Part shown: positions 28,882-30,091 of the stretch, one piece after another
How the letters are laid out: every line of letters begins with the position of its first letter
How positions within the stretch are numbered: position 1 is the first letter of the stretch
Assembly (NCBI GenBank): GCA_964557975.1
Contig: CAZLCG010000022.1
Location: 1 to 30,091, forward strand
Origin: Fimenecus sp964557975
GTDB lineage: Bacteria; Bacillota; Clostridia; Oscillospirales; Acutalibacteraceae
DNA length: 30,091 nucleotides
Direction: 5' to 3'
Program-made: the position numbers and the translations under genes
Notes under the pieces: generated by a model
Seen by the model: the letters and a program-made list of their open reading frames with translations, nothing else
Told to the model about the DNA's origin: nothing
Database searches by the model: none

Positions 28882-29955
28882 TCAGTTAACTCTGTAGTAA
28901 TCAACATACTGCCAAGTGCCCTTAGTGCCGTATGTGAACATATAACCGTTTCTCTGATAGCCGTGCCTTGCCATTGAACTTTCAAATTCGCTGTCAAACA
29001 CATAGGTTGTACCATTCATATCAATTTCGACCCAACCGTGATTTTGCCTTTTGGAACCGTTCGATAATACATATCCGACAACAAAATGAGCATCATAGCC
29101 CAAAAGCTTAGCCATATAATAAAAGGTTGATGCATAAACATAACAGTTTCCCTTATAATGATCGAATCCATAGTTAGCAAAATAAGCACAGCCGAGCGAG
29201 GAATCTACAGTCATTGTCAGATACTGAATACCGTAAGACCATTCGTAAGCATTTCTTAAACCAAAGCCCCTTTCGATAAGAACGTTAAGCGCCTTGACAT
29301 ATGCGGCTCTTTCTTCGCCGTAATAAGCAGATATAATCATATTGATACGCATTGATTCTTCTGCCGAAAGACCCGCATAAATATTTGCGGGAGAGATTTT
29401 ACCGGCTTTGTCGCTCACAGATAAAATATAAAAAGCGACACCCTCACCGTTCCAGCCGACTGAAACTAAATTTTGGTGTTCGGACAAATTAGGCGTATAA
29501 TTATGAGCTCCCGATATAGCGTTAGGATTATACTCACGGTACATAGGAATAATTTCCGTTTTTTCTTTATTTTCAGAATCATATGAGGCGGAATAAAAAG
29601 CGATTCCTTCATAATTCCAGCCCTCTTTAATAAGAAATGTCATCTCATTATAATCTATGGTAAATAAATGGTCGCCTGCATTGGGATTATAAAGTCTGTA
29701 TACAGGCACATCGGATTTGTCAACCGTAAACCATGACTGCTCAAAATTCCAGCCGATTTGAAAAAGGTAATCTTTTTCTCCAACATTTGAGGTATAAAAA
29801 TGCTCACCTGAACGCCAATTATATAAGCGGTAAACCTCTATTGTATTTATTTCGGTTGATGGTATTGCTTCCTCTGCGGCGAAGGCACAAATGCAAGTGG
29901 AAAAAGCCGTAAGCAGAACAAGGACGCCGACAATAAAAGTCTTAAATAATTTCAT
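28882..29955 (-). CDS. Secreted GHxYT-repeat protein with transglutaminase-like domain
   Basis: Exported protein of 357 aa. A signal peptide with probable cleavage after CAFA (residue 27) is followed by three repeats at about 41-78, 85-121 and 138-177. Each has the form YRLYN...GxHxYT/FT...GWN.EG, the DUF5648-type repeat often seen in extracellular proteins of Firmicutes. The C-terminal half is a transglutaminase/cysteine-protease fold: Cys271 in KGNCYVYAS, His306 in QNHGWVEI and Asp321 in YVFDSEFE form the expected triad. The fold may cut or cross-link wall or glycan-linked peptides. The only in-frame ATG is at 29953-29955; GGAGG lies rather far upstream (14 bases). It heads an operon with a lipoprotein and an acyltransferase. 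Confidence 0.85.
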   Translation of the reverse strand: MKLFKTFIVGVLVLLTAFSTCICAFAAEEAIPSTEINTIEVYRLYNWRSGEHFYTSNVGEKDYLFQIGWNFEQSWFTVDKSDVPVYRLYNPNAGDHLFTIDYNEMTFLIKEGWNYEGIAFYSASYDSENKEKTEIIPMYREYNPNAISGAHNYTPNLSEHQNLVSVGWNGEGVAFYILSVSDKAGKISPANIYAGLSAEESMRINMIISAYYGEERAAYVKALNVLIERGFGLRNAYEWSYGIQYLTMTVDSSLGCAYFANYGFDHYKGNCYVYASTFYYMAKLLGYDAHFVVGYVLSNGSKRQNHGWVEIDMNGTTYVFDSEFESSMARHGYQRNGYMFTYGTKGTWQYVDYYRVN

Positions 29956-30019
29956 AAATTATAAAAACACCTCCTAAAAAAACAATAGAGTAAATGTTCA
30001 AAATGAAAACTTACTCAAA

Positions 30020-30041
30020 CAATAAATATAAATATTTATTG
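30020..30041. promoter_or_regulatory. Perfect palindrome upstream of the envelope operon
   Basis: CAATAAATA-taaa-TATTTATTG, nine perfect pairs with a four-base centre, about 65 bases upstream of the secreted protein gene. There is no T-run suited to a terminator; it may be an operator for this operon or for a gene beginning beyond the window. Confidence 0.45.
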
Positions 30042-30091
30042 CACCCTAAAAACTGAACAAAGGAGCAAAGTGAGAAAGGAAGAAGAAAAAA

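Noticed and set aside
30061..30091. Start of a plus-strand gene at a GTG (30070) behind AGGAG
   Set aside because: Only seven codons are visible, the ribosome site is very close (4 bases), and the A/G-rich sequence could match by chance.

Overview
The window looks like a chromosomal segment of a low-to-moderate GC Gram-positive anaerobe, most likely a gut clostridium of the Ruminococcaceae/Oscillospiraceae type. The reasons are A+T-rich TTGACA/TATAAT promoters with strong GGAGG ribosome sites, a feoA-feoA-feoB set with a Cys-rich FeoB partner, GTP-type PEPCK, a secreted protein with GHxYT-type repeats, a Thr-rich lipoprotein and dispersed CTCCCTC-type palindromes. A 100-N gap shows that this is a draft assembly. 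No phage, transposase, CRISPR or plasmid functions were seen.

Layout from left to right: a tRNA-Leu(CAG); a membrane protein of unknown function; divergent xpt (xanthine salvage) and a MATE exporter; an NhaC-type antiporter behind a small acetyltransferase; the N gap; an operon phosphohexomutase - NifU-like protein - GH38 alpha-mannosidase; divergently a GH36 alpha-galactosidase followed by an acyltransferase; a DtxR-like regulator; the ferrous-iron operon feoA1-feoA2-feoB-Cys-rich protein; a probable structured RNA; a second MATE exporter; pckA; tsaD; gdhA; a lipoprotein phosphoesterase; a tiny stand-alone 32-codon gene; a tandem GNAT acetyltransferase; and an envelope operon (secreted transglutaminase-like protein, Thr-rich lipoprotein, acyltransferase).

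How the genes work together: the two glycosidases have no signal peptides, so they should act on glycans already imported, feeding hexose phosphate through the mutase. GdhA and PckA link ammonia assimilation and C3/C4 carbon metabolism. The feo genes import Fe2+. Their promoter carries three evenly spaced palindromes of the form GGTTAG-N6-CTAACC, and a fourth copy sits just before feoB beside an attenuator-like hairpin. The neighbouring DtxR-like protein appears to lack every classical metal ligand but has four cysteines, which makes this iron circuit the most unusual part of the window.

Other points of interest are the structured minus-strand RNA at about 18250-18390, the 32-codon gene with possible antiterminator pairing ahead of an acetyltransferase, a hairpin-plus-U-tract leader before the second MATE gene, and the gap flanked by identical 55-base ends, which is probably an assembly artefact. 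All family assignments come from reading motifs by eye; no database search was possible.
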